Shown here piece by piece: positions 10,897-24,850 of a stretch of DNA of 64,000 nucleotides. This stretch comes from Hippophae tibetana (taxonomy: Eukaryota; Streptophyta; Magnoliopsida; Rosales; Elaeagnaceae). The stretch lies in assembly GCA_037013495.1 (NCBI GenBank), contig CM072801.1, positions 79,655,816 to 79,719,815 of the forward strand. The letters run 5' to 3'. Position 1 is the stretch's first letter; every line of letters starts with the position of its first letter. Both the position numbers and the translations under genes were made by a program. Under the pieces are notes generated by a model, which saw only the letters and a program-made list of their open reading frames with translations, was not told where the DNA came from and made no database searches.

Positions 10897-13800
10897 AGTT
10901 GTTGCAATTCACTGTTTCGAAAAAATAACTAATAATTTGGGTTGAAGCTTTAAACTATCATAACTTTCAATTCATGCATCCAAACGACTATTATAATAAA
11001 TCAAATCGAAGCTCGTTTCGATTACTACAAAGACAACCTAGCATGATTTGATTTATCCTTGTGTCTGAACCCAAGTTTCTTTATTTACCGTATTTACATA
11101 CGTCTAAAAGTTTGGTCGTATCGTATGGACTTGTTTTTGGTTCTTGTTCATTAGGCTTCAATTACGATCATCTTAACCACATTCATGGTTATTCAATAGT
11201 TCCTATTTGTTGGAGTTCCTGTAGTCCCAGGTTCTTCGCCTAAAGGATATAATTCATATGGAATCATAGCCATGGTTTCTGAAAATAGGTTCTCTACATG
11301 CTTATATCCGTTTTCTAATGTTATATTTTTATGAAACATAATTATTTGATTGTTTATTGTGTTTTGGAGTCATAAATCACCTAAAATAGAAGGAATTTTA
11401 ACCCTCAAGTCATGCACTTTCTTTAAATATTTTTGTCGTTGCTTTTGTCAATGGATTTATTTTCGTATTTTTCTTTGAATTCTTCCTATCTTTTTCTTGT
11501 TATTTTATTTATATGTTTAATTTATCTTTGTTCTTCTAAAAAACAAGAGAGTTGTTGCAATTCACTGTTTCGAAAAAATAACTAATAATTTGGGTTGAAG
11601 CTTTAAAATGTCATAACTTTCAATTCATGCATCCAAACGACTATTATAATACATCAAATCGAAGCTCGTTTCGATTACTACAAAGACAACCTAGCATGAT
11701 TTGATTTCTCCTTGTGTCTGAACCCAAGTTTCTTTATTTACCAAATTTACATAAGTCTAAAAGTTTGGTCGTATCATTTGGACATGTTTTTGGTTCTTGT
11801 TGCTTAGGCTTCAATTACGATCATCTTAACCACATTCATGGTTATTCAATCGTTCCTATTTGTTGGAGTTCGTATAGTCCCAGGTTCTTCGCCTAAAGGA
11901 TATAATTCATATGGAATCATAGCCATGGTTTCTGAAAATAGGTTCTCTACATGCTCATATCCGTTTTCTAATGTTATATTTTTTCAAAACATAATTATTT
12001 GATTGTTTATTGTATTTTTGAGTCATAAATCACACAAAATAGAAGGAATTTTCACCCTAAAGTCATACATTTTCTTTAAATATTTTTGTCGTTGCTTTTG
12101 TCATTGGATTTATTTTCGCATTTTTCATTGAATTCTTCCTATCTTTTTCTTGTTACTTTATTTATGTGTTTAATTTATCTTTTTTGTTCTAAAAAACAAG
12201 GGAGTTGTTGCAATTCTCTGTTTCGAAAAAATAACTAATAATTTTGGTTGAAGCTTGAAAATGTCATAACTTTCAATTCATGCATCCAAACGATTATTAT
12301 AATAAATCAAATCGAAGCTCGTTTCGATTACTACAAAGACAACCTAGCATGATTTGATTTCTCCTTGTGTCTGAACCCAAGTTTATTTCTTTACCCTATT
12401 TACATACGTCTAAAAGTTTGGTCGTATTATATGGACATGTTTTTGGTTCTTGTTCCTTAGGCTTCAATTACGATCATCTTAACCACATTCATGGTTATTC
12501 AATCGTTCCTATTTGTTGGAGTTCGTATAGTCCCAGGTTCTTCGCCTAAAGGATATAATTCATATGGAATCATAGCCATGGTTTCTGAAAATAGGTTCTC
12601 TACATGCTTTTATCCGTTTTCTAATGTTATATTTTTTCAAAACATAATTATTTGATTATCTATTGTATTTTTGACTCATAAATCACTCAAAATAGAAGGA
12701 ATTTTCACCCTAAGGTTTTGCATTTTCTTTAAACATTTTTGTCATTGTTTTCGTCATTGGATTTATTTTCGCATTTTTCATTGAATTCTTCCTATCTTTT
12801 TCTTGTTACTTTATTTATGTGTTTAATTTATCTTTTTTCTTCTAAAAAACAAGGGAGTTGTTGCAATTTACTGTTTCAAAAAAATAACTAATAATTTGGG
12901 TTGAAGCTTTAAACTATCATAACTTTCAATTCATGCATCCAAACGACTATTATAATAAATCAAATCGAAGCTCGTTTCGATTACTACAAAGACAACCTAC
13001 CATGATTTGATTTATCCTTGTGTCTGAACCCAAGTTTCTTTATTTACCGTATTTACATACGTCTAAAAGTTTGGTCGTATCATATGGACTTGTTTTTGGT
13101 TCTTGTTCCTTAGGCTTCAATTACGATCATCTTAACCACATTCATGGTTATTCAATAGTTCCTATTTGTTGGAGTTCCTGTAGTCCCAGGTTCTTCGCCT
13201 AAAGGATATAATTCATATGGAATCATAGCCATGGTTTCTGAAAATAGGTTCTCTACATGCTTATATCCGTTTTCTAATGTTATATTTTTATGAAACATAA
13301 TTATTTGATTGTTTATTGTGTTTTGGAGTCATAAATCACCTAAAATAGAAGGAATTTTAACCCTCAAGTCATGCACTTTCTTTAAATATTTTTGTCGTTG
13401 CTTTTGTCATTGGATTTATTTTCGTATTTTTCTTTGAATTCTTCCTATCTTTTTCTTGTTATTTTATTTATATGTTTAATTTATCTTTGTTCTTCTAAAA
13501 AACAAGAGAGTTGTTGCAATTCACTGTTTCGAAAAAATAACTAATAATTTGGGTTGAAGCTTTAAAATGTCATAACTTTCAATTCATGCATCCAAACGAC
13601 CATTATAATAAATCAAATCGAAGCTCGTTTCGATTACTACAAAGACAACCTAGCATGATTTGATTTCTCCTTGTGTCTGAATCCAAATTTCTTTATTTAC
13701 CCTATTTACATAAGTCTAAAAATTTGGTCGTATCATTTGGACTTGTTTTTGGTTCTTGTTGCTTAGGCTTCAATTACGATCATCTTAACCACATTCATGG

Positions 13801-14161
13801 TTATTCAATCGTTCCTATTTGTTGGAGTTCGTATAGTCCCAGGTTCTTCGCCTAAAGGATATAATTCATATGGAATCATAGCCATGGTTTCTGAAAATAG
13901 GTTCTCTACATGCTTATATCCGTTTTCTAATGTTATATTTTTTCAAAACATAATTATTTGATTGTTTATTGTATTTTTGAGTCATAAATCACTCAAAATA
14001 GAAGGAATTTTCACCCTAAGGTTTTGCATTTTCTTTAAACATTTTTTTCGTTGTTTTTGTCATTGGATTTATTTTCGCATTTTTCATTGAATTCTTCCTA
14101 TCTTTTTCTTGTTACTTTATTTATGTGTTTAATTTATCTTTTTTCTTCTAAAAAACAAGGG
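10897..14161 (+). repeat. HOR A-B-C-A'-D, copy 2 (5 units, 3,265 bp)
   Basis: Starts 10897, 11550, 12203, 12856 and 13509. The five subtypes follow in the same order as in copy 1, exactly 3,265 bp downstream. By eye the two copies are almost identical. The clearest difference is ctaccatg instead of ctagcatg in the A' unit at 12,856, a change shared with the A' unit at 18,080 in copy 4. Such similarity between 3.3-kb copies implies recent amplification. Confidence 0.9.
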
Positions 14162-16120
14162 AGTTGTTGCAATTCACTGTTTCGAAAAAATAACTAATAA
14201 TTTGGGTTGAAGCTTTAAACTATCATAACTTTCAATTCATGCATCCAAACGACTATTATAATAAATCAAATCGAAGCTCGTTTCGATTACTACAAAGACA
14301 ACCTAGCATGATTTGATTTATCCTTGTGTCTGAACCCAAGTTTCTTTATTTACCGTATTTACATACGTCTAAAAGTTTGGTCGTATCGTATGGACTTGTT
14401 TTTGGTTCTTGTTCATTAGGCTTCAATTACGATCATCTTAACCACATTCATGGTTATTCAATAGTTCCTATTTGTTGGAGTTCCTGTAGTCCCAGGTTCT
14501 TCGCCTAAAGGATATAATTCATATGGAATCATAGCCATGGTTTCTGAAAATAGGTTCTCTACATGCTTATATCCGTTTTCTAATGTTATATTTTTATGAA
14601 ACATAATTATTTGATTGTTTATTGTGTTTTGGAGTCATAAATCACCTAAAATAGAAGGAATTTTAACCCTCAAGTCATGCACTTTCTTTAAATATTTTTG
14701 TCGTTGCTTTTGTCAATGGATTTATTTTCGTATTTTTCTTTGAATTCTTCCTATCTTTTTCTTGTTATTTTATTTATATGTTTAATTTATCTTTGTTCTT
14801 CTAAAAAACAAGAGAGTTGTTGCAATTCACTGTTTCGAAAAAATAACTAATAATTTGGGTTGAAGCTTTAAAATGTCATAACTTTCAATTCATGCATCCA
14901 AACGACTATTATAATACATCAAATCGAAGCTCGTTTCGATTACTACAAAGACAACCTAGCATGATTTGATTTCTCCTTGTGTCTGAACCCAAGTTTCTTT
15001 ATTTACCAAATTTACATAAGTCTAAAAGTTTGGTCGTATCATTTGGACATGTTTTTGGTTCTTGTTGCTTAGGCTTCAATTACGATCATCTTAACCACAT
15101 TCATGGTTATTCAATCGTTCCTATTTGTTGGAGTTCGTATAGTCCCAGGTTCTTCGCCTAAAGGATATAATTCATATGGAATCATAGCCATGGTTTCTGA
15201 AAATAGGTTCTCTACATGCTCATATCCGTTTTCTAATGTTATATTTTTTCAAAACATAATTATTTGATTGTTTATTGTATTTTTGAGTCATAAATCACAC
15301 AAAATAGAAGGAATTTTCACCCTAAAGTCATACATTTTCTTTAAATATTTTTGTCGTTGCTTTTGTCATTGGATTTATTTTCGCATTTTTCATTGAATTC
15401 TTCCTATCTTTTTCTTGTTACTTTATTTATGTGTTTAATTTATCTTTTTTGTTCTAAAAAACAAGGGAGTTGTTGCAATTCTCTGTTTCGAAAAAATAAC
15501 TAATAATTTTGGTTGAAGCTTGAAAATGTCATAACTTTCAATTCATGCATCCAAACGATTATTATAATAAATCAAATCGAAGCTCGTTTCGATTACTACA
15601 AAGACAACCTAGCATGATTTGATTTCTCCTTGTGTCTGAACCCAAGTTTATTTCTTTACCCTATTTACATACGTCTAAAAGTTTGGTCGTATTATATGGA
15701 CATGTTTTTGGTTCTTGTTCCTTAGGCTTCAATTACGATCATCTTAACCACATTCATGGTTATTCAATCGTTCCTATTTGTTGGAGTTCGTATAGTCCCA
15801 GGTTCTTCGCCTAAAGGATATAATTCATATGGAATCATAGCCATGGTTTCTGAAAATAGGTTCTCTACATGCTTTTATCCGTTTTCTAATGTTATATTTT
15901 TTCAAAACATAATTATTTGATTATCTATTGTATTTTTGACTCATAAATCACTCAAAATAGAAGGAATTTTCACCCTAAGGTTTTGCATTTTCTTTAAACA
16001 TTTTTGTCATTGTTTTCGTCATTGGATTTATTTTCGCATTTTTCATTGAATTCTTCCTATCTTTTTCTTGTTACTTTATTTATGTGTTTAATTTATCTTT
16101 TTTCTTCTAAAAAACAAGGG
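14162..16120 (+). repeat. HOR A-B-C, copy 3 lacking A'-D (3 units, 1,959 bp)
   Basis: Starts 14162 (A), 14815 (B) and 15468 (C). After C the expected A'-D pair (1,306 bp) is missing and the next unit has an A body. The left end of that next unit (16,121) still has the A' start, so copy 3 was shortened by an in-register exchange between an A' and an A unit. Confidence 0.88.
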
Positions 16121-19100
16121 AGTTGTTGCAATTTACTGTTTCAAAAAAATAACTAATAATTTGGGTTGAAGCTTTAAACTATCATAACTTTCAATTCATG
16201 CATCCAAACGACTATTATAATAAATCAAATCGAAGCTCGTTTCGATTACTACAAAGACAACCTAGCATGATTTGATTTATCCTTGTGTCTGAACCCAAGT
16301 TTCTTTATTTACCGTATTTACATACGTCTAAAAGTTTGGTCGTATCGTATGGACTTGTTTTTGGTTCTTGTTCATTAGGCTTCAATTACGATCATCTTAA
16401 CCACATTCATGGTTATTCAATAGTTCCTATTTGTTGGAGTTCCTGTAGTCCCAGGTTCTTCGCCTAAAGGATATAATTCATATGGAATCATAGCCATGGT
16501 TTCTGAAAATAGGTTCTCTACATGCTTATATCCGTTTTCTAATGTTATATTTTTATGAAACATAATTATTTGATTGTTTATTGTGTTTTGGAGTCATAAA
16601 TCACCTAAAATAGAAGGAATTTTAACCCTCAAGTCATGCACTTTCTTTAAATATTTTTGTCGTTGCTTTTGTCAATGGATTTATTTTCGTATTTTTCTTT
16701 GAATTCTTCCTATCTTTTTCTTGTTATTTTATTTATATGTTTAATTTATCTTTGTTCTTCTAAAAAACAAGAGAGTTGTTGCAATTCACTGTTTCGAAAA
16801 AATAACTAATAATTTGGGTTGAAGCTTTAAAATGTCATAACTTTCAACTCATGCATCCAAACGACTATTATAATACATCAAATCGAAGCTCGTTTCGATT
16901 ACTACAAAGACAACCTAGCATGATTTGATTTCTCCTTGTGTCTGAACCCAAGTTTCTTTATTTACCAAATTTACATAAGTCTAAAAGTTTGGTCGTATCA
17001 TTTGGACATGTTTTTGGTTCTTGTTGCTTAGGCTTCAATTACGATCATCTTAACCACATTCATGGTTATTCAATCGTTCCTATTTGTTGGAGTTCGTATA
17101 GTCCCAGGTTCTTCGCCTAAAGGATATAATTCATATGGAATCATAGCCATGGTTTCTGAAAATAGGTTCTCTATATGCTCATATCCGTTTTCTAATGTTA
17201 TATTTTTTCAAAACATAATTATTTGATTGTTTATTGTATTTTTGAGTCATAAATCACACAAAATAGAAGGAATTTTCACCCTAAAGTCATACATTTTCTT
17301 TAAATATTTTTGTCGTTGCTTTTGTCATTGGATTTATTTTCGCATTTTTCATTGAATTCTTCCTATCTTTTTCTTGTTACTTTATTTATGTGTTTAATTT
17401 ATCTTTTTTGTTCTAAAAAACAAGGGAGTTGTTGCAATTCTCTGTTTCGAAAAAATAACTAATAATTTTGGTTGAAGCTTGAAAATGTCATAACTTTCAA
17501 TTCATGCATCCAAACGATTATTATAATAAATCAAATCGAAGCTCGTTTCGATTACTACAAAGACAACCTAGCATGATTTGATTTCTCCTTGTGTCTGAAC
17601 CCAAGTTTATTTCTTTACCCTATTTACATACGTCTAAAAGTTTGGTCGTATTATATGGACATGTTTTTGGTTCTTGTTCCTTAGGCTTCAATTACGATCA
17701 TCTTAACCACATTCATGGTTATTCAATCGTTCCTATTTGTTGGAGTTCGTATAGTCCCAGGTTCTTCGCCTAAAGGATATAATTCATATGGAATCATAGC
17801 CATGGTTTCTGAAAATAGGTTCTCTACATGCTTTTATCCGTTTTCTAATGTTATATTTTTTCAAAACATAATTATTTGATTATCTATTGTATTTTTGACT
17901 CATAAATCACTCAAAATAGAAGGAATTTTCACCCTAAGGTTTTGCATTTTCTTTAAACATTTTTGTCATTGTTTTCGTCATTGGATTTATTTTCGCATTT
18001 TTCATTGAATTCTTCCTATCTTTTTCTTGTTACTTTATTTATGTGTTTAATTTATCTTTTTTCTTCTAAAAAACAAGGGAGTTGTTGCAATTTACTGTTT
18101 CAAAAAAATAACTAATAATTTGGGTTGAAGCTTTAAACTATCATAACTTTCAATTCATGCATCCAAACGACTATTATAATAAATCAAATCGAAGCTCGTT
18201 TCGATTACTACAAAGACAACCTACCATGATTTGATTTATCCTTGTGTCTGAACCCAAGTTTCTTTATTTACCGTATTTACATACGTCTAAAAGTTTGGTC
18301 GTATCATATGGACTTGTTTTTGGTTCTTGTTCCTTAGGCTTCAATTACGATCATCTTAACCACATTCATGGTTATTCAATAGTTCCTATTTGTTGGAGTT
18401 CCTGTAGTCCCAGGTTCTTCGCCTAAAGGATATAATTCATATGGAATCATAGCCATGGTTTCTGAAAATAGGTTCTCTACATGCTTATATCCGTTTTCTA
18501 ATGTTATATTTTTATGAAACATAATTATTTGATTGTTTATTGTGTTTTGGAGTCATAAATCACCTAAAATAGAAGGAATTTTAACCCTCAAGTCATGCAC
18601 TTTCTTTAAATATTTTTGTCGTTGCTTTTGTCATTGGATTTATTTTCGTATTTTTCTTTGAATTCTTCCTATCTTTTTCTTGTTATTTTATTTATATGTT
18701 TAATTTATCTTTGTTCTTCTAAAAAACAAGAGAGTTGTTGCAATTCACTGTTTCGAAAAAATAACTAATAATTTGGGTTGAAGCTTTAAAATGTCATAAC
18801 TTTCAATTCATGCATCCAAACGACCATTATAATAAATCAAATCGAAGCTCGTTTCGATTACTACAAAGACAACCTAGCATGATTTGATTTCTCCTTGTGT
18901 CTGAATCCAAATTTCTTTATTTACCCTATTTACATAAGTCTAAAAATTTGGTCGTATCATTTGGACTTGTTTTTGGTTCTTGTTGCTTAGGCTTCAATTA
19001 CGATCATCTTAACCACATTCATGGTTATTCAATCGTTCCTATTTGTTGGAGTTCGTATAGTCCCAGGTTCTTCGCCTAAAGGATATAATTCATATGGAAT

Positions 19101-19385
19101 CATAGCCATGGTTTCTGAAAATAGGTTCTCTACATGCTTATATCCGTTTTCTAATGTTATATTTTTTCAAAACATAATTATTTGATTGTTTATTGTATTT
19201 TTGAGTCATAAATCACTCAAAATAGAAGGAATTTTCACCCCAAAGTCTTGCATTTTCTTTAAACATTTTTTTCGTTGCTTTTGTCATTGGATTTATTTTC
19301 GCATTTTTCATTGAATTCTTCCTATCTTTTTCTTGTTACTTTATTTATGTGTTTAATTTATCTTTTTTCTTCTAAAAAACAAGGG
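16121..19385 (+). repeat. HOR A-B-C-A'-D, copy 4 (5 units, 3,265 bp)
   Basis: Starts 16121, 16774, 17427, 18080 and 18733. The first unit is a hybrid: start atttactgtttcaaaa as in A', then cgtatcgtatgg, gttcattagg and tgtcaatgg as in A. The B unit (16,774) has private changes caactcatgc and ctatatgctc. The A' unit shares ctaccatg with copy 2. The D unit has a D' tail (accccaaagtcttgc) rather than the ccctaaggtttt tail of copies 1 and 2, marking the right-hand end of this amplification. Confidence 0.88.
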
Positions 19386-21344
19386 AATTGTTGCAATTCA
19401 CTGTTTCGAAAAAATAACTAATAATTTTGGTTGAAGCTTTAAAATGTCATAACTTTCAATTCATGCATCCAAACGATTATTATAATAAATCAAATCGAAG
19501 CTCGTTTCGATTACTACAAAGACAACCTAGCATGATTTGATTTCTCCTTGTGTCTGAACCCAAGTTTATTTCTTTACCCTATTTACATACGTCTAAAAGT
19601 TTGGTCGTATCATATGGACATGTTTTTGGTTCTTGTTCCTTAGGCTTCAATTACGATCATCTTAACCACATTCATGGTCATTCAATCGTTCCTATTTGTG
19701 GGAGTTCGTATAGTCCCAGGTTCTTCGCCTAAAGGATATAATTCATATGGAATCATAGCCATGGTTTCTGAAAATAGGTTCTCTACATGCTTATATCCGT
19801 TTTCTAATGTTATATTTTTTCAAAACATAATTATTTGATTGTTTATTGTGTTTTGGAGTCATAAATCACCTAAAATAGAAGGAATTTTAACCCTCAAGTC
19901 ATGCACTTTCTTTAAATATTTTTGTCGTTGCTTTTGTCATTGGATTTATTTTCGTATTTTTCTTTGAATTCTTCCTATCTTTTTCTTGTTATTTTATTTA
20001 TATGTTTAATTTATCTTTGTTCTTCTAAAAAACAAGAGAGATGTTGCAATTCACTGTTTCGAAAAAATAACTAATAATTTGGGTTGAAGCTTTAAAATGT
20101 CATAACTTTCAATTCATGCATCCAAACGACCATTATAATAAATCAAATCGAAGCTCGTTTCGATTACTACAAAGACAACCTAGCATGATTTGATTTCTCC
20201 TTGTGTCTGAATCCAAGTTTCTTTATTTACCCTATTTACATAAGTCTAAAAGTTTGGTCGTATCATTTGGACTTGTTTTTGGTTCTTGTTGCTTAGGCTT
20301 CAATTACGATCATCTTAACCACATTCATGGTTATTCAATCGTTCCTATTTGTTGGAGTTCGTATAGTCCCAGGTTCTTCGCCTAAAGGATATAATTCATA
20401 TGGAATCATAGCCATGGTTTCTGAAAATAGGTTCTCTACATGCTTATATCCGTTTTCTAATGTTATATTTTTTCAAAACATAATTATTTGATTGTTTATT
20501 GTATTTTTGAGTCATAAATCACTCAAAATAGAAGGAATTTTCACCCCAAAGTCTTGCATTTTCTTTAAACATATTTTTCGTTGCTTTTGTCATTGGATTT
20601 ATTTTCGCATTTTTCATTGAATTCTTCCTATCTTTTTCTTGTTACTTTATTTATGTGTTTAATTTATCTTTTTTCTTCTAAAAAACAAGGGAGTTGTTGC
20701 AATTCACTGTTTCGAAAAAATAACTAATAATTTTGGTTGAAGCTTTAAAATGTCATAACTTTCAATTCATGCATCCAAACGATTATTATAATAAATCAAA
20801 TCGAAGCTCGTTTCGATTACTACAAAGATAACCTAGCATGATTTGATTTCTCCTTGTGTCTGAACCCAAGTTTATTTCTTTACCCTATTTACATACGTCT
20901 AAAAGTTTGGTCGTATCATATGGACATGTTTTTGGTTCTTGTTCCTTAGGCTTCAATTACGATCATCTTAACCACATTCATGGTCATTCAATCGTTCCTA
21001 GTTGCTGGAGTTCGTATAGTCCCAGGTTCTTCGCCTAAAGGATATAATTCATATGGAATCATAGCCATGGTTTCTGAAAATAGGTTCTCTACATGCTTAT
21101 ATCCGTTTTCTAATGTTATATTTTTTCAAAACATAATTATTTGATTGTTTATTGTGTTTTGGAGTCATAAATCACCTAAAATAGAAGGAATTTTAACCCT
21201 CAAGTCATGCACTTTCTTTAAATATTTTTGTCGTTGCTTTTGTCATTGGATTTATTTTCGTATTTTTCTTTGAATTCTTCCTATCTTTTTCTTGTTATTT
21301 TATTTATATGTTTAATTTATCTTTGTTCTTCTAAAAAACAAGAA
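19386..21344 (+). repeat. Units 31-33: E-D'-E' transition block
   Basis: Starts 19386 (E), 20039 (D') and 20692 (E'). The E units read catatggacatg, gttccttagg and catggtcattc. E' has cctagttgctgg, nearly shared with unit 52 (cctagttgttgg). Both E units carry the tail gtgttttggagtc and ccctcaagtcatgcac. D' differs from D by gaatccaagtttc and tctaaaagtttgg. The block closes the first pass and leads directly into a truncated S unit. Confidence 0.8.
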
Positions 21345-21791
21345 AGTTGTTGCAATTCACTGTTTCGAAAAAATAACTAATAATTTGGGTTGAAGCTTTA
21401 AAATGTCATAACTTTCAATTCATGCATCCAAACGACTATTATAATAAATCAAATCGAAGCTCGTTTCGATTACTACAAAGACAACCTAGCATGATTTGAT
21501 TTCTCCTTGTGTCTGAACCCAAGTTTCTTTATTTACCCTATTTACATAAGTCTAAAAGTTTGGTCATATCATTTGGACTTGTTTTTGGTTCTTGTTGCTT
21601 AGGCTTTAATTACGATCATCTTAACCACATTCATGGTTATTCAATCGTAAGTCTTGCATTTTCTTTAAATATTTTTTTCGTTGCTTTTGTCATTGGATTT
21701 ATTTTCGCATTTTTCATTGAATTCTTCCTATCTTTTTCTTGTTACTTTATTTATGTGTTTAATTTATCTTTTTTCTTCAAAAAAACAAGGG
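21345..21791 (+). repeat. Truncated monomer S, copy 2 (unit 34, 447 bp, D'-like left flank)
   Basis: Same 206-bp deletion as at 2,613, with the join after 21648. The left part differs from other S units: cgactatt, atcgaag, tttctttatttaccc, tttacataag and catttgg, which is D'-like, plus private changes (ggtcatatc, gctttaatt). The 3' end has the S marker ttcttcaaaaaaac. It is the only S unit followed by an L unit. Confidence 0.93.
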
Positions 21792-24700
21792 AGTTGTTGC
21801 AATTCACTGTTTCGAAAAAATAACTAATAATTTTGGTTGAAGCTTTAAAATGTCATAACTTTCAATTCATGCATGCAAACGACTATTATAATAAATCAAA
21901 TTGAAGCTCCATTCGATTACTACAAAGACAACCTAGCATGATTTTATTTCTCCTTGTGTCTGAACTCAAGTTTATTTATTTACCCTATTTACATACGTCT
22001 AAAAGTTTGGTCGTATCATATGGACTTGTTTTTGGTTCTTGTTGCTTAGGCTTCAATTACGATCATCTTAACCACATTCATGGTTATTCAATCGTTCCTA
22101 TTTGTTGGAGTTCGTATAGTCCCAGGTTCTTCGCCTAAAGGATATAATTCATATGGAATCATAGCCATGGTTTCTGAAAATAGGTTCTCTACATGCTTAT
22201 ATCCGTTTTCTAATATTATATTTTTTCAAAACATAATTACTTGATTGTCTATTGTATTTTTGACTCATAAATCACTCAAAATAGAAGGAATTTTCACCCT
22301 AAAGTTTTGCATTTTCTTTAAATATTTTTGTCATTGTTTTCGTCATTGCATTTATTTTCGCATTTTTCATTGAATTCTTCCTATCTTTTTCTTGTTACTT
22401 TATTTATGTGTTTAATTTATCTTTTTTCTTCTAAAAAACAAAGGAGTTGTTGCAATTTACTGTTTCAAAAAAATAACTAATAATTTGGGTTGAAGCTTTA
22501 AACTGTCATAACTTTCAATTAATGCATCCAAACGACTATTATAATAAATCAAATCAAAGCTCGTTTCGATTACTACAAAGAAAACCTAGCATGATTTTAT
22601 TACTCCTTGTGTCTGAACTCAAGTTTATTTATTTACCCTATTTACATACGTCTAAAATTTTGGTCGTATCATATGGATTTGTTTTTGGTTCTTGTTGCTT
22701 ATGCTTCAATTACGATCATCTTAACCACATTCATGGTCATTCAATCGTTCCTATTTGTGGGAGTTTATATAGTCCCAGGTTCTTCGCCTAAAGGATATAA
22801 GTCATATGGAATCATAGCCATGGTTTCTGAAAATAGGTTCTCTAAATGCTTATATCCGTTTTCTAATGTTATATTTTTACAAAACATTATTATTTGATTG
22901 TTTATTGTATTTTTGATTCATAAATCACTCAAAATAGAAGGAATTTTCACCCAAAAGTCTTACATTTTCTTTAAATATTTTTGTCGTTGCTTTTGTCATT
23001 GGATTTATTTTCGCATTTTTCATTGAATTCTTCCTATCTTTTTCTTGTTACTTTATTTATGTGTTTAATTTATCTTTTTTCTTCTAAAAAACAAGAGAGT
23101 TGTTGCAATTCACTGTTTCGAAAAAATAACTAATAATTTGGGTTGAAGCTTTAAAATGTCATAAATTTCAATTCATGCATGCAAACGACTATTATAATAA
23201 ATCAAATTGAAGCTCGTTTCGATTACTACAAAGACAACCTAGCATGATTTTATTTCTCCTTGTGTCTGAACTCAAGTTTATTTATTTACCCTATTTACAT
23301 ACGTCTAAAAGTTTGGTCGTATCATATGGACTTGTTTTTGGTTCTTGTTGCTTAGGCTTCAATTACGATCATCTTAACCACATTCATGGTTATTCAATCG
23401 TAAGTCTTGCATTTTCTTTAAATATTTTTTTCGTTGCTTTTGTCATTGGATTTATTTTCGCATTTTTCATTGAATTCTTCCTATCTTTTTCTTGTTACTT
23501 TATTTATGTGTTTAATTTATCTTTTTTCTTCAAAAAAACAAGGGAGTTGTTGCAATTCACTGTTTCGAAAAAATAACTAATAATTTTGGTTGAAGCTTTA
23601 AAATGTCATAACTTTCAATTAATGCATCCAAACGACTATTATAATAAATCAAATCAAAGCTCGTTTCGATTACTACAAAGACAACCTAGCATGATTTTAT
23701 TACTCCTTGTGTCTGAACTCAAGTTTATTTATTTACCCTATTTACATACGTCTAAAATTTTGGTCGTATCATATGGATTTGTTTTTGGTTCTTGTTGCTT
23801 ATGCTTCAATTACGATCATCTTAACCACATTCATGGTTATTCAATCGTTCCTATTTGTGGGAGTTCGTATAGTCCCAGGTTCTTCGCCTAAAGGATATAA
23901 GGCATATGGAATCATAGCCATGGTTTCTGAAAATAGGTTCTCTACATGCTTATATCCATTTTCTAATTTTATATTTTTACAAAACATTATTATTATATTG
24001 TTTATTGTATTTTTGACTCATAAATCACTCAAAATAGAAGGATTTTTCACCCTAAAGTCTTGCATTTTCTTTAAATATTTTTGTCGTTGCTTTTGTCATT
24101 GGATTTATTTTCGCATTTTTCATTGAATTCTTCCTATCTTTTTCTTGTTACTTTATTTTTGTGTTTAATTTATCTTTTTTCTTCTAAAAAACAAGAGAGT
24201 TGTTGCAATTCACTGTTTCGAAAAAATAACTAATAATTTGGGTTGAAGCTTTAAAATGTCATAAATTTCAATTCATGCATGCAAACGACTATTATAATAA
24301 ATCAAATCGAAGCTCGTTTCGATTACTACAAAGACAACCTAGCATGATTTTATTTCTCCTTGTGTCTGAACAAAAGTTTATTTATTTACACTATTTACAT
24401 ACGTCTAAAAGTTTGGTCGTATCATATGGACTTGTTTTTGGTTCTTGTTGCTTAGGCTTCATTTACGATCATCTTAACCACATTCATGGTTATTCAATCG
24501 TTCCTATTTGTTGGAGTTCGTATAGTCCCAGGTTCTTCGCCTAAAGGATATAATTCATATGGAATCATAGCCATGGTTTCTGAAAATAGGTTCTCTACAT
24601 GCTTATATCCGTTTTCTAATGTTATATTTTTTCAAAACATAATTATTTGATTGTCTATTGTATTTTTGACTCATAAATCACTCAAAATAAAAGGAATTTT

Positions 24701-24850
24701 CACCCTAAGGTTTAGCATTTTCTTTAAATATTTTTGTCATTGTTTTCGTCATTGGATTTATTTTCGCATTTTTCATTGAATTCTTCCTATCTTTTTCTTG
24801 TTACTTTATTTATGTGTTTAATTTATCTTTTTTCTTCAAAAAAACAAGGG
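21792..24850 (+). repeat. Block L-K-S-H-G, copy 1 (5 units, 3,059 bp)
   Basis: Starts 21792 (L), 22445 (K), 23098 (S), 23545 (H) and 24198 (G). L is marked by gctccattcg, ctaatattat and attacttg; K by acaaagaaaacc, attttattac, gtttatatag and acccaaaagtcttac; H by attttattac, gcttatgc, gtggg and attattatattg; G by gaacaaaag and tttacacta. The G unit ends with the S-type marker ttcttcaaaaaaac, evidence that the following copy was joined by exchange between this G tail and the tail of unit 34. Confidence 0.88.
23098..23544 (+). repeat. Truncated monomer S, copy 3 (unit 37, 447 bp)
   Basis: The 206-bp deletion joins at 23401/23402. The left flank is the common S haplotype: ataaatttc, catgcatgc, attgaag, gaactcaag and catatggacttg. 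It is followed by H (23,545), as in every S unit except unit 34. Confidence 0.94.

Noticed and set aside
21509..21823. Longer frames of 104-110 codons across the deletion join in S units
   Set aside because: They arise only because the 206-bp deletion fuses two frames and runs over the unit boundary. Unit 5 loses the frame through one extra T, with no sign of selection against it.
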